64,000 bases of DNA, taken from the NCBI GenBank assembly GCA_016191845.1, contig JACPVF010000003.1, positions 124,001 through 188,000 on the forward strand, read 5' to 3'. The notes under the pieces are model-generated. The model was not told the origin of the DNA and searched no databases. It saw only the letters and a list, made by a program, of their open reading frames with translations. Below are positions 22,208 through 31,432 of this stretch, piece after piece. A program made the position numbers and the translations under genes. The stretch comes from Chloroflexota bacterium. Its GTDB lineage: Bacteria > Chloroflexota > Anaerolineae > Anaerolineales > Villigracilaceae. How positions within the stretch are numbered: position 1 is the stretch's first letter; every line of letters starts with the position of its first letter.

Positions 22208-23206
22208 ATGAAATTCGATGCCGCCCTGCCCCCCACCCATCTGAAAGATGTCCCTGCCATTGCAAAATGCGCCGAGGACCTTGGCTTCGACGCACTGTGG
22301 ACTCAGGAGACGCAGCATGACCCGTTCCTGCCGTTCCCGTTGATCGCGGAGCATACCTCGCGGCTCAAGATGGGCACGGCGATTGCGGTCTCGTTCGCGC
22401 GGTCCCCTGCCAACCTGGCCTACACCGCCTGGGACCTGGCCGCGCAATCAGACGGGCGCTTCATGCTCGGGCTGGGCACGCAGGTCAAGGCACACATCGA
22501 GCGCAGGTTCGGGCAGGTGTGGCCCGAGTCGGTCACGGGCAAGCTGCGGGAGCAGATCCAGGTCATTCGCGGGTTGTGGGATTGCTGGCAAAACGGGACC
22601 AAGCTCAACGTCCGCGGGGAGTATTACAAGATCACGCTCATGTCGCCGTTCTTCAATCCAGGGCCCATCGAACATCCCAATATCCCCATCTACATCGCAG
22701 GCGTCAACACGGGGCTGGCCAGGCTGGCGGGCGAGATGTGCGACGGCTTCCACGTGCATCCGTTTCACACGCCGCGATATTTGAATGAGGTTCTTCTGCC
22801 TGCCATCGACGAGGGCGCGCAAAAAGAAAGCAGAAAGAGGAAAGATGTGGCCGTGTCGGTGACTGCTTTTGTGGCGACCACGCCCGAGGACGCCAACTTC
22901 GCCCGCGCGCAGATCGCTTTCTACGCCTCGACCCCGTCCTACCGCGTCGTGATGGACCTGCACGGCTGGGGCGCGACCGCCGAGCAACTGTCGGCGCACG
23001 CCGCCAAAGGCGAGTGGGCTGAGATGCCGATGCTCATCAACGACGAGATGCTGAACGAATTCTGTCTCGTGACCGATGAGGCGCACCTGGCCGCCGCGCT
23101 GAAGTCGCGCTACGCAGGCATCGCCGACCGACTGGCACTGTATACGCCCTTCGTCCCTGGTGAAAAGGACAACTTCTGGAAAAACTGCGCACAATCCTTT
23201 GCTTGA
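22208..23206 (+). CDS. LLM-class F420-dependent oxidoreductase
   Basis: Luciferase-like monooxygenase-fold protein of 332 residues, probably using reduced F420 or a flavin. Features: LGFDALWTQETQHDPFLP near the N-terminus, LKMGTAIAVSFARSP, GRFMLGLGTQVKAHIERRFG, and IYIAGVNTGLARLAGEMCDGFHVHPF, as in the TIGR03617 subgroup. Substrate unknown. A long inverted repeat lies directly upstream. The gene begins a short run with a VOC protein and a MazG-like enzyme. Confidence 0.9.
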   Translation: MKFDAALPPTHLKDVPAIAKCAEDLGFDALWTQETQHDPFLPFPLIAEHTSRLKMGTAIAVSFARSPANLAYTAWDLAAQSDGRFMLGLGTQVKAHIERRFGQVWPESVTGKLREQIQVIRGLWDCWQNGTKLNVRGEYYKITLMSPFFNPGPIEHPNIPIYIAGVNTGLARLAGEMCDGFHVHPFHTPRYLNEVLLPAIDEGAQKESRKRKDVAVSVTAFVATTPEDANFARAQIAFYASTPSYRVVMDLHGWGATAEQLSAHAAKGEWAEMPMLINDEMLNEFCLVTDEAHLAAALKSRYAGIADRLALYTPFVPGEKDNFWKNCAQSFA

Positions 23207-23218
23207 TGGAGCAACCCC

Positions 23219-23620
23219 ATGACACCCAGATATGATTTCACCCGTCTGCTCGTGACCCATTTCAAGGAATGTTTCCACTTCTATCGTGATGTGATGGGCT
23301 TCAAACCTGGCTTCGGCACAGAGAATGATACCTATGCCGATTTCGAGGTTGGCGCGGTGAACATCTCGATCTTCGACAAAAATGAGATGAGCGCCGTGCT
23401 CGGGACGACCACACTGCCAGTGCGTGCTCCATCCCAGGATTCGGCCTGCTTCACATTTGCCGTCGAAAACGTGGATGCCTTCTGCGAGTACGTGCGCGAG
23501 ATGGGCGTCAACCTGCTGACCGAACCCACTGACCACCCAGACTGGGGCATCCGCACCGCTCATTTCCGCGACCCTGATGGAAACCTGATCGAAATCAACC
23601 AACAATTGAAAAGAGAATAA
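23219..23620 (+). CDS. VOC-family (glyoxalase/dioxygenase fold) protein
   Basis: Small 133-residue protein with two beta-alpha-beta-beta-beta modules. FHFYRDVMGFKPGF is the classical first module and FRDPDGNLIEINQQ the closing strand with the conserved Glu ligand. Members include metal-dependent lyases, dioxygenases and antibiotic-binding proteins; this one cannot be assigned further. It lies 12 nt after the LLM oxidoreductase and 3 nt before the MazG-like gene. Confidence 0.87.
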   Translation: MTPRYDFTRLLVTHFKECFHFYRDVMGFKPGFGTENDTYADFEVGAVNISIFDKNEMSAVLGTTTLPVRAPSQDSACFTFAVENVDAFCEYVREMGVNLLTEPTDHPDWGIRTAHFRDPDGNLIEINQQLKRE

Positions 23621-23623
23621 ATT

Positions 23624-23953
23624 ATGGACTTTAACGAATATCAAAAGAAATCACGCGTCACTGCCAAATATCCTGCCATCGGGCATCCCATCATCTATCC
23701 CATGCTGGGACTGGTCAACGAGGCAGGCGAGGTGGCAGGCAAGGTCAAGAAGGTCTTCCGCGATAAAGGCGGCGAGATCAGCCCCGAGACACGCGAAGCC
23801 CTTAAAGCCGAACTGGGCGACGTGTTGTGGTACCTGGCCCAGGTCAGCACGGAACTAGGACTTCCGCTCGACGAAGTGGCTGAATCCAATATTGCCAAAC
23901 TGTACGATCGCCTGGAACGCGGGGTCATTCAGGGGGACGGGGATGACCGCTAA
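23624..23953 (+). CDS. MazG-like nucleotide pyrophosphohydrolase
   Basis: A 109-residue all-helical NTP-PPase. The metal-binding pattern is GLVNEAGEVAGKVKK (EXXE with preceding Glu) and ELGDVLWYLAQV (ExxD). It cleaves nucleoside triphosphates to monophosphate and PPi, usually to clear damaged or non-canonical nucleotides. It is the last gene of a three-gene run and is followed by a strong terminator. Confidence 0.9.
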   Translation: MDFNEYQKKSRVTAKYPAIGHPIIYPMLGLVNEAGEVAGKVKKVFRDKGGEISPETREALKAELGDVLWYLAQVSTELGLPLDEVAESNIAKLYDRLERGVIQGDGDDR

Positions 23954-23971
23954 AGGCGTCAAACACATGGC

Positions 23972-24010
23972 AGAGGATGGCATTTTTCACAGAATGCCAT
24001 CCTCTTTTTT
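23972..24010 (+). terminator. Intrinsic terminator after the MazG-like gene
   Basis: AGAGGATGGCATT pairs with AATGCCATCCTCT around an 8-nt loop, followed by a run of T. Located 19 nt after the stop codon. Confidence 0.9.
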
Positions 24011-24056
24011 ATCCTTACAAGAACTTATCAGTCCATTCTCTTGTCAGATAATCGTG

Positions 24057-24062
24057 TATAAT
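24057..24062 (+). promoter_or_regulatory. -10 box (TATAAT) for the coiled-coil gene pair
   Basis: TATAAT in an AT-rich stretch 72 nt before the ATG at 24135. A TTGTCA lies upstream, but at only 10 bp, too close for a standard -35. Confidence 0.45.
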
Positions 24063-24134
24063 TTCACTATTCAGACGGGAAGTTTTTTTTGAAGGTGGAG
24101 AGAGTCTAATTTCTGCAAGACAAGGGAGCTCAAA

Positions 24135-24716
24135 ATGGAAGAACAGTCAAAAGGTATGGAGGCCACTCCATCCCCCCAAATGCCCATTCCTGTACCCACC
24201 AAACGGACAGGAGTGCTTGGCAAGGTCCTCGTTGGTCTGTTCATTTTCGTCCTTCTAGCCATTGCAACGGGCCTGGGGTATTGGGATTACACATTGAATC
24301 AATCCCTGACCTTAACCAACAGCCAAATTGCCGACTGGCAAAGCAAGTACGAAACCCTGCAGAACGAGAATAAGCAGCTTAATCTTGACTTCACTGCGGC
24401 AAAGGATGAACTCAAAAAAGCCACAGCCGACCTTAACAAAACCCAAGGGGAAACCAAGGAAACACAAAAGAACGCGGACGTGGTCGATACCCGCATGAAG
24501 TTCACGCTCCAACTATTCGATGTTGCAAACGCGCTGATCATTGAGCAGGCGGATTTTGACGTCGTGGAACAAAAGATCGTGGCGACAAAGGATGCAAAGC
24601 TACTCGAACTGTGGGAGAAGGTAAAGAGCGGGCAAAGGCAGGAAGATCTGGACAGCTTCCTTTTCTATCTTTTCAGAATCATCTCTGAAAATGTGGACAA
24701 AGAAGTTTCATACTAG
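24135..24716 (+). CDS. Single-pass membrane protein with cytoplasm-distal coiled coil (paralogue A)
   Basis: Hypothetical protein of 193 residues. A short Pro-rich N-terminus (PSPQMPIPVPTKR) precedes one transmembrane helix (residues ~28-50). A heptad-type coiled coil of ~60 residues follows (ENKQL, KDELKKATADLNK), then a helical C-terminal domain (LLELWEKVKSGQRQEDLDSFLFYLF). It shares architecture and C-terminal pattern with the next gene, 8 nt downstream, so the pair probably arose by duplication. The orientation of the coiled coil is uncertain. Function unknown. Confidence 0.8.
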   Translation: MEEQSKGMEATPSPQMPIPVPTKRTGVLGKVLVGLFIFVLLAIATGLGYWDYTLNQSLTLTNSQIADWQSKYETLQNENKQLNLDFTAAKDELKKATADLNKTQGETKETQKNADVVDTRMKFTLQLFDVANALIIEQADFDVVEQKIVATKDAKLLELWEKVKSGQRQEDLDSFLFYLFRIISENVDKEVSY

Positions 24717-24724
24717 GAGCGAAC

Positions 24725-25354
24725 ATGGAAACCGAATCTGCAAATACCCAAGAAGCCCTTCAGCCTGATTCCTTGAATGCCAACGAGATACCTGGTCCTG
24801 AAGTTCAGCCTGCTCCAAGTACAGAATCACCGGTGACACCGCCATCCGCAAAGAAAAAGGGAGCGGCAGGCAAAATCCTCCTTATCCTCTTCATTGTCCT
24901 CTTATTGGGAGGGATCGGCTACCTTGGATACAGAGGTTACACCCATTACAACGAACTGAAGGCGGCCCAAGCCCAATTGGCCGACATCCAGGAGAAGCAC
25001 AACAAACTAAAGGCCGAAAACGAAGATCTCAGTCAACAACTTTCTCAAACCAAGGATAAGACAGCCACCACAATCAAGGACACTGAGACTGCACAAAAGG
25101 ATCTAACAGATTTAAAGGATAAGGCCAAGAAGATTGAAGCCAATCTAAAAGAAGCCAGGCCCTACTCCGAAATCCTTTACTCGATATTTGTGCAGCGAGA
25201 AAATGTACTCGTGATCGGTCTTCGGGTTATTATAAATACTGACGACGAGAAACTTGCTGATCTGTACAGTGCATATCTGAAAAGTCATTCAGACAAAGAA
25301 CTGGTAGCCTTCCTGGATTACCTCTTCCAACAGGTCAGCACCAAGTTAGAATAA
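24725..25354 (+). CDS. Single-pass membrane protein with coiled coil (paralogue B)
   Basis: Hypothetical protein of 209 residues with the same plan as its upstream neighbour: a Pro-rich N-terminus, a basic patch (AKKKGAAGK), a transmembrane helix (~residues 50-70), a coiled coil with repeated Lys/Glu/Asp heptads, and a helical end (LADLYSAYLKSHSDKELVAFLDYLFQ). The C-terminal pattern of leucines with a final FLxYLF matches paralogue A. A strong terminator follows. Hetero-oligomerisation through the coiled coils is plausible. Confidence 0.8.
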   Translation: METESANTQEALQPDSLNANEIPGPEVQPAPSTESPVTPPSAKKKGAAGKILLILFIVLLLGGIGYLGYRGYTHYNELKAAQAQLADIQEKHNKLKAENEDLSQQLSQTKDKTATTIKDTETAQKDLTDLKDKAKKIEANLKEARPYSEILYSIFVQRENVLVIGLRVIINTDDEKLADLYSAYLKSHSDKELVAFLDYLFQQVSTKLE

Positions 25355-25369
25355 CGTTTCCAGCCCTTA

Positions 25370-25405
25370 AAAACGCCGCACATTGAACTAATGTGCGGCG
25401 TTTTT
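25370..25405 (+). terminator. Intrinsic terminator after the coiled-coil pair
   Basis: AAAACGCCGCACAT pairs with ATGTGCGGCGTTTT around TGAACTA, ending in TTTTT. The remaining 25406-25542 before clpC shows a possible TAAAAT box near 25494 but no recognised heat-shock operator. Confidence 0.92.
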
Positions 25406-25542
25406 GCACTTTTTCGTGAAACCTCGTACATAATTTTCCCGCTTCAGAAAACTCTAACCTTTTTCCTACGCGGACTCATCCCCCTTTTTGGTAAAATCCA
25501 CCCAGACCCGTCCTATTCGAATGGGTCGAGGAGAAACTGATT

Positions 25543-28035
25543 ATGGCAAGCATGGAAAGATTTACCCAGCGGGCAAGGCGAGTCCTGAGCCTGGCGCACC
25601 AGGAGGCTGAGCGCGCCCGCCAGAGCAATATTGGAACCGAACATCTTCTGCTTGGTTTAATGGATGAAGAAGGCGGAGTGGCGGGGCGCGTCCTGCGCGA
25701 ACTGGGTATGACGTCCAGCCGCGTGCGCGAAATTATCGAGCGCGTCACCAGTGCGGATCCCACCTTCGACCCGTCGAAGATCGAATTGGCGGTCGACACC
25801 CAACAGGTGCTCGAATTCGCCGTGGACGAGGCGCGTCGCCTCGGGCATCATTACATCGGCACTGAGCACATCCTGCTGGGCCTCGTCCGCGTGGACGGCA
25901 CCGCCATGGAAGTGTTGCGCCGCCTGGGCGTGACGCCCGATCAGATCCGCCGCCAGACCCGCCGCGTGCTGAACGAGTCGACCTCCTCCCCATCTGCCGC
26001 CGCCCCGGCTGGCCCTCAACAGCAGAACCGCGGTGGCCCCCAGGCCAATAACCCCAAGACCCCGCTCGTCGATCAACTCGCCAGCGACCTGACCTCCAAG
26101 GCCGAGGAGAAAAAGCTCGACCCGGTCATTGGCCGCCAGATGGAAATCGAACGCGTCATCCAAATTCTGGCGCGCCGCACCAAGAACAATCCCGCCCTGA
26201 TCGGTGAACCGGGCGTGGGCAAGACCGCCATTGTGGAAGGCCTGGCCCAACGCATCACCGAAGGCGATGTTCCCGCACCGCTGATGAACAAGCGCGTCCT
26301 GCAACTGGACGTCGGCTCGCTGGTGGCGGGGACGATGTACCGTGGCCAGTTCGAGGAGCGCCTCAAGCGCGTCATCGACGAGTTGAAGCAGTCGGGCGCG
26401 ATCCTCTTCATCGACGAGGTGCACATGCTGGTGGGCGCGGGCGCGGCGGGATCCTCCGTCGACGCGGCCAACATCCTCAAGCCCGCCCTGTCGCGCGGCG
26501 AGTTGCAGGTCATCGGCGCGACTACGCTGGACGAATATCGCAAACACATCGAATCCGATGCAGCCCTCGAGCGCCGTTTTCAACCCGTCATTGTAGATGA
26601 GCCCTCCGAGGAGGAGACCATCGAGATCCTCAAGGGTGTGCGTGGCGCCTACGAGGAGCACCATCACCTCGTGATCTCAGACGAGGCCCTCGAAGCGGCT
26701 GCCCACCTCTCGTCGAGGTATGTCACCGAACGCTTCCTGCCCGACAAGGCCATTGATCTGATCGATGAGTCCTCGTCGCGCGTGCGCATGTACAAATCCC
26801 CTGCCGCCAAACAGGCCAAGGACCTCTTCAGTCAACTGCGCCAGGCGCGCCAGAACCGCTCGCTTGCGCAAGAAGAAGGCAATACCGAGGATGTGAAAGA
26901 GTGGGAAGAGCGCGAACTGGAACTGAGCGAGCAGATCGAACGCCTGCGCTCGGGCTGGGATCGCGCCAGCAGCCCCGTCGTTTCGGCCGAGGACATTGCC
27001 GAAGTCGTCTCGATGTGGACAGGCGTCCCGCTGATGCAGCTTGCGGAGGAAGAGTCCCAGCGCCTGCTCAAGATGGAAGATGAGTTGCACAAGGCCATCA
27101 TCGGCCAGGAAGATGCCATCGTCGCCATCTCGCGCGCGGTACGCCGTGCCCGTGCGGGCCTCAAGGACCCGAAGCGCCCGATCGGTTCGTTTATGTTCCT
27201 CGGGCCGACCGGCGTGGGCAAGACTGAGTTGACCAAGGCCCTGGCCAAATTCATGTTTGGCAGCGAAGAAGCCGCCATCCAGTTGGACATGTCCGAGTTC
27301 ATGGAGCGTCACACCGCCAGCCGTCTGGTCGGCGCCCCTCCAGGATACGTCGGCTATGAGGATGCAGGCCAGCTCACCGAGGCCCTGCGCCGCCGTCCCT
27401 ACTCCATCGTGGTGTTCGACGAGGTCGAGAAGGCGCATCCCGAAGTCCACAACATGCTGTTGCAGATCATGGAAGAAGGTCACCTCTCGGATGCGAAGGG
27501 CCGCAAGGTGGACTTCCGCAACGCCATCATTGTGATGACCTCCAACATCGGCGCGGACATGATCAAGAAGCAGACCTCGCTCGGCTTCCAACTCAAGCGC
27601 GACGAAGCCACCGAGGAGAAGGTCTCGTATGACGAGATGCGCAAGCGTCTGAACGACTCGCTCAAGCGTGCCTTCCGCCCCGAGTTCCTCAACCGTCTGG
27701 ATGCCACGGTCATCTTCCGCTCGCTGAACAAGGAAGATATCCAGCAGATCGTCTCGCTGGAACTGCACAAGGTGGCCGAGCGTCTGGTGGAACATAACCT
27801 CAAGTTGACCGCCACACCCGAGGCCTTGTCCCTGCTGGCGGAGTTGGGCTTTGACGCTGAGTTCGGCGCGCGTCCGCTGCGCCGCGTGATCCAGCAGAAG
27901 GTCGAGGATCCGCTATCGGACAAGCTGTTGGCTGGCGAGTTCAATGACGGGGCGGCCATCCTGGTCAACGTCAGCGAGGACGGCGAGATCGCCCTCGAAC
28001 ACGAAACCGAAACGGCCGAAGCGCCCGCTGTGTAA
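25543..28035 (+). CDS. clpC: ATP-dependent Clp protease ATP-binding subunit ClpC
   Basis: Hsp100 unfoldase that feeds substrates to ClpP, 830 residues. Two N-terminal Clp repeats (GTEHLLLGL near residue 28, GTEHILLGL near 107), a Pro/Gln linker (~residues 145-175), AAA+ domain 1 (GEPGVGKTA near 222, Walker B FIDEVH), a helical middle domain (~425-475), and AAA+ domain 2 (GPTGVGKTE near 555, [10 protein letters not shown]) closed by a ClpB-type D2-small domain. GAGGAG precedes the ATG. It is followed by its own terminator, so it is monocistronic. Confidence 0.97.
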   Translation: MASMERFTQRARRVLSLAHQEAERARQSNIGTEHLLLGLMDEEGGVAGRVLRELGMTSSRVREIIERVTSADPTFDPSKIELAVDTQQVLEFAVDEARRLGHHYIGTEHILLGLVRVDGTAMEVLRRLGVTPDQIRRQTRRVLNESTSSPSAAAPAGPQQQNRGGPQANNPKTPLVDQLASDLTSKAEEKKLDPVIGRQMEIERVIQILARRTKNNPALIGEPGVGKTAIVEGLAQRITEGDVPAPLMNKRVLQLDVGSLVAGTMYRGQFEERLKRVIDELKQSGAILFIDEVHMLVGAGAAGSSVDAANILKPALSRGELQVIGATTLDEYRKHIESDAALERRFQPVIVDEPSEEETIEILKGVRGAYEEHHHLVISDEALEAAAHLSSRYVTERFLPDKAIDLIDESSSRVRMYKSPAAKQAKDLFSQLRQARQNRSLAQEEGNTEDVKEWEERELELSEQIERLRSGWDRASSPVVSAEDIAEVVSMWTGVPLMQLAEEESQRLLKMEDELHKAIIGQEDAIVAISRAVRRARAGLKDPKRPIGSFMFLGPTGVGKTELTKALAKFMFGSEEAAIQLDMSEFMERHTASRLVGAPPGYVGYEDAGQLTEALRRRPYSIVVFDEVEKAHPEVHNMLLQIMEEGHLSDAKGRKVDFRNAIIVMTSNIGADMIKKQTSLGFQLKRDEATEEKVSYDEMRKRLNDSLKRAFRPEFLNRLDATVIFRSLNKEDIQQIVSLELHKVAERLVEHNLKLTATPEALSLLAELGFDAEFGARPLRRVIQQKVEDPLSDKLLAGEFNDGAAILVNVSEDGEIALEHETETAEAPAV

Positions 28036-28048
28036 TTTACAATCAACC

Positions 28049-28083
28049 AAAACGTCCAACGGAGATCCCGTTGGACGTTTTTG
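28049..28083 (+). terminator. Intrinsic terminator after clpC
   Basis: AAAACGTCCAACGG pairs with CCGTTGGACGTTTT around AGATC, ending in T residues, 13 nt after the clpC stop. Confidence 0.92.
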
Positions 28084-28163
28084 ATTCCGCAGCGGAGTCC
28101 CACCATTGGGTGACATCCGCACTTACCGATTCTTGGATTGTGTTTTACAATTTTCGCCTGCCT

Positions 28164-29813
28164 ATGGACGAAACACCCATCTACCGAAAATCGTGGTTCT
28201 TCCTGTCAATCTGGGGAGTATTCTGGCTGTTGATTTACGGATTCCTGTCCGTCCCACATTACTGGGCGGAGACCGCCGCATCAGGGAATCTCTTCGTTCT
28301 GGTCAAGGCTCTTGCCCTGGACGGCTGTCTGTTCGGTGCGTCCCTGCTGGTGTGGGTGGCCTTCTTTGCCCAGTTCGTCCTGCCCGTGCGGACGTTCAAG
28401 GAGCGCCAGAAAATCTTCGACCGTTTGATGGCATACGTCTTCGGGTTCCGTGGACCCGCCATCTCCATCAAGAATGGGCGCATCGTCGAGCATTCTGGCG
28501 AAGCCCAACGCGACGGCGCAGGCGTGGTCTGGCTGGACTCTGCCAGCGCAGCGGTCACCCACGAGGATATTGCCTTCAAACAGGTCATCGGACCCGGGGT
28601 CCACTTTACGGAGAAGGGCGAGAAGATCTCCCAACGAAACGTGGTGGACCTGCACATCCAGTCGCAGGGGATCGGTCCGCGCGAAAAGGAAGATCCCTTT
28701 GCTCCCCCGGACAAAGCCCCCAGCGAAGAAGAATACAGGGAGATCCAGAAGCGCCGCGTCATGACCAGCGCCTGGACCCGCGACGGCATCGAGGTAGTGC
28801 CGAACATCTCGGTCACCTTCAAGATCGATGCGGACCCGGTCAAGGGCAACCAGCCCGGGTCGCATTTTGGGTTCAGCGAAGAAGCGGTCCGCAAGGCTGT
28901 CATCGGGCAGGCTGTCAACTATAGCATGTACGAATCCCGCATGGCCTGGAATGAACTGCCTGCCTACGTCGCCGCCGACCTGTGGCGCGAGTACATGGGG
29001 AAATTCAGGCTCAAGCAATTGTTCGAAAATGACCCTGACCAGTATTCAGCACTTGTGATCGAATTTGAAACCTCTGTAAGAGAAGCTCCGAAGACAGAGG
29101 GGATTCCACCTGTCCGCAGAGATACAGGCAAGTCGGATCTTGTCAGCGGTCTGGCCGATATGCTGCACGTAATCAATAATTGGCTGTTGCGCTTCGCCGA
29201 GCGGTGCGAAAAAGAGGAAGAAGAAAAGAGAAAGAAGGAAAACAAACTCGACGGAAGCGAAGACGAGGGCAAGCCGCCTGCCGGGCCAAGAACACCCAGC
29301 GAAAATGCGAAAACAGCCCTGACCCTGATCAATGACATGATCAAACAGCGTATGACTCGCGAACTCGTGTACGTGTTCGACCGCAATGGACAGGTACAAG
29401 CAGAAAGCGAAAAAAGCCGCGAATACAAATTACTCAAAGACTGTGGGATTCGCATCCTTTCGGTGAGTGTCAATAACTTGCGTTTCTCTCCCGAGGTGGA
29501 AAAACAAATCCTCACCCAGTGGAGCGCCAACTGGCTGGACAATGCCCAAAAGGAACGCGAGCGCATTGAAACCGCCCGCAGCTATGCCGCCCTTGATGGA
29601 CAGGAACGAGCTGTGAAGGAATATGCGGATGACATGGCCGAGCACACCCTGAAAGCCAGGGATGAGCAAAAGGCCTTGAAGCAGACCGTCCAGGCGTTGC
29701 TCCTCCGCTCGCGCACGATGCTCATCCGCAGTGACCGCATGCATCGCCGCGCCAGCAACGAACTCCACGAACTCGAAGACGCCCTGCAATGGCTGGAGAG
29801 CGACCAGACATGA
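28164..29813 (+). CDS. SPFH/band-7 membrane protein, first of a tandem pair
   Basis: Large membrane scaffold-type protein of 549 residues. Two transmembrane helices lie near residues 12-30 and 45-70. An SPFH-like domain follows (ISIKNGRIVEHSG, RRVMTSAWTRDGIEVV near residue 205, VTFKID). A charged insert (EEEEKRKKENK) leads to the second SPFH segment (RELVYVFDRNG, GIRILSVSVNNLRFSPEVEKQIL) and a helical tail. Known SPFH proteins oligomerise into membrane cages around proteases or cell-wall machinery. The ATG at 28164 has TACAAT 12 nt upstream. The next gene overlaps by four bases. Confidence 0.77.
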   Translation: MDETPIYRKSWFFLSIWGVFWLLIYGFLSVPHYWAETAASGNLFVLVKALALDGCLFGASLLVWVAFFAQFVLPVRTFKERQKIFDRLMAYVFGFRGPAISIKNGRIVEHSGEAQRDGAGVVWLDSASAAVTHEDIAFKQVIGPGVHFTEKGEKISQRNVVDLHIQSQGIGPREKEDPFAPPDKAPSEEEYREIQKRRVMTSAWTRDGIEVVPNISVTFKIDADPVKGNQPGSHFGFSEEAVRKAVIGQAVNYSMYESRMAWNELPAYVAADLWREYMGKFRLKQLFENDPDQYSALVIEFETSVREAPKTEGIPPVRRDTGKSDLVSGLADMLHVINNWLLRFAERCEKEEEEKRKKENKLDGSEDEGKPPAGPRTPSENAKTALTLINDMIKQRMTRELVYVFDRNGQVQAESEKSREYKLLKDCGIRILSVSVNNLRFSPEVEKQILTQWSANWLDNAQKERERIETARSYAALDGQERAVKEYADDMAEHTLKARDEQKALKQTVQALLLRSRTMLIRSDRMHRRASNELHELEDALQWLESDQT

Positions 29814-31423
29814 ACTCGCGCAATCCCAACCTGGCCGTCCTCGCCTACGAGTTCAAGGCCTTCGCAGACAATTTCCGCCGCGCTCGCAATTGCGTGCTCA
29901 ACCGCACCTTCGACCTGTCAATCGGGGGAGCCAAAGGCCGCAGGTATTTGCTGATCGGGTTGGTATTCCTGATCCTGCTGATCCTGGTCCTTTCCACGCA
30001 GCCAGCGAGCCTCTGGGTGCGGATGCTGGTGGACGTTCTCGGCATCCTGTTCATCCCCGGTTCAGCTTTGGACTCCGATATCAACTATAAGGCGATCGGG
30101 CTTGGGGTCGTGTGGCAATTCATCCGCTTTCTGCCGCTTCTCCTCTTCCCTTATCAGATCGCGTTCCGCCGAGCCTCGCTCTATCTGGCAGACATCTTCG
30201 AAAAGCCCGAGCAGACCGCCCGCGCCTTCATGCGCGACGTGGCCCTGGGCGGTGCCAGTGAAACCCTGCGCATTCGGGATGGCAAAGTGCTGGAGGCGGA
30301 TGACGGCGGCGAGTCACCCATCCTGGCCTTTGGCGGACCCGGCTACGTGGAACTGGATCACAACTCGGTGGCCCTGTTCGAAAAAGCCGACGGCCGCCCG
30401 CGTGTGATCGGCCCTACGTTATTCGACCCCATCCCCCTGGATGGGTTCGAACGCTTCCGCACGGCCCTCGACCTGCGCGAACAGCACATCGACCTGCGCG
30501 AACAAAGCAACAACGAGATTCCCGGCCGCAGCCTGGACGGCATCAAGGTCAGTGCGCTGGACGTTTCGGCACGCTTCAGCCTCTGGCGCGGAGAGAAGGA
30601 GCGCACGCTCGGCGCGCCCAACCCCTATCGAAACGGGAAAATGATCGAGGGCATGGTGTACAGCCAGTCGCGCCCCATCAACACCATCCCGGAATCCGCG
30701 CGGCGTGATTTGGCCTACCCGGTCGACAAGGCCATGGAGGGCTTCATCCGCGGCGCCTTGCGTCAGTTCATGAGCGAGAACAAGTTGACCGAGTTCCTGG
30801 CCAGCCCGGGCTCCCCCGAGATCAATGCGGCCCAGAGGCAGGTAGCCAGGATCATTGCCGAAAGCAGGAGGGTGATCCCCCGCGGCGAAGAGGGACCCAA
30901 CCCGAACGTCCCCAACGAACCACCCTTCACGCCGCGCTCCGATATTACGACACGGTTCTACAAAGAGATCGCCGACAAGGCCAATGATCGTGGTCTGGAA
31001 CTTGATTGGATCGATATCGGCACCTGGAAGACGCCCGACGTCGTCATCAACGAAAAGCATCTCGAAGCCTGGAAGTTGAGCGCCGAGAATGCCACCCGCG
31101 ACGACGAACGGGCCATCGAAGGTGCAAGAAACGATGCACGCCAGCAAAGGACGGTCCAGATCATCCAGGAAGTGCCGCTCCAGCGCTATTATGAAAATCT
31201 GAAGGCGAACCGTCCCCATCCCGAGGCGGTCAAGCGCCTGCTTGCCAGTTACCTTGAACAGATGACCGAAACATACGAATTGCTTGTCAAAAAAGATCAT
31301 CTTGAAGATCGAGACCTGATCCAAAAACTGTACAAGGCCATCCAGCATCTCAGAAAGTTGCTTGGCTGGGATGCGCATTTTGTCGGAAACAATGACAATA
31401 ACCCCACTTCATTTACTTCATAG
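29810..31423 (+). CDS. SPFH/band-7-like membrane protein, second of a tandem pair
   Basis: Protein of 537 residues with an N-terminal amphipathic stretch and hydrophobic segments near residues 44-62, 65-85 and 98-115. It shares with its upstream partner the LRIRDGKVLEADDGG segment, the GPGYVELDHNSVALFEKADGRPRVIGP strand block and a DGIKVSALDVSARFSL SPFH core. A long insert (PRGEEGPNPNVPNEPPF) and DWIDIGTWKTPDVV near the second SPFH lobe follow. ATG overlaps the previous TGA (ATGA), so the products are made in fixed ratio. A hetero-oligomeric membrane assembly is inferred; function unknown. Confidence 0.75.
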   Translation: MNSRNPNLAVLAYEFKAFADNFRRARNCVLNRTFDLSIGGAKGRRYLLIGLVFLILLILVLSTQPASLWVRMLVDVLGILFIPGSALDSDINYKAIGLGVVWQFIRFLPLLLFPYQIAFRRASLYLADIFEKPEQTARAFMRDVALGGASETLRIRDGKVLEADDGGESPILAFGGPGYVELDHNSVALFEKADGRPRVIGPTLFDPIPLDGFERFRTALDLREQHIDLREQSNNEIPGRSLDGIKVSALDVSARFSLWRGEKERTLGAPNPYRNGKMIEGMVYSQSRPINTIPESARRDLAYPVDKAMEGFIRGALRQFMSENKLTEFLASPGSPEINAAQRQVARIIAESRRVIPRGEEGPNPNVPNEPPFTPRSDITTRFYKEIADKANDRGLELDWIDIGTWKTPDVVINEKHLEAWKLSAENATRDDERAIEGARNDARQQRTVQIIQEVPLQRYYENLKANRPHPEAVKRLLASYLEQMTETYELLVKKDHLEDRDLIQKLYKAIQHLRKLLGWDAHFVGNNDNNPTSFTS

Positions 31424-31432
31424 AAAGGCAAG

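Noticed and set aside
22448-23644. 398-codon minus-strand frame opposite the LLM and VOC genes
   Set aside because: It spans two well-defined plus-strand genes and their junction and shows no family motif.
24041-24062. TTGTCA and TATAAT as a full sigma-70 promoter
   Set aside because: The spacer is only 10 bp, too short for a functional -35/-10 pair; only the -10 box is kept.
26677-27795. Long open frame on the minus strand opposite clpC (and another at 25657-26667)
   Set aside because: They mirror the ClpC codons. In GC-rich genes the antisense frame is often open. The translations are rich in His, Arg and Gly without any domain, and clpC is unmistakable.
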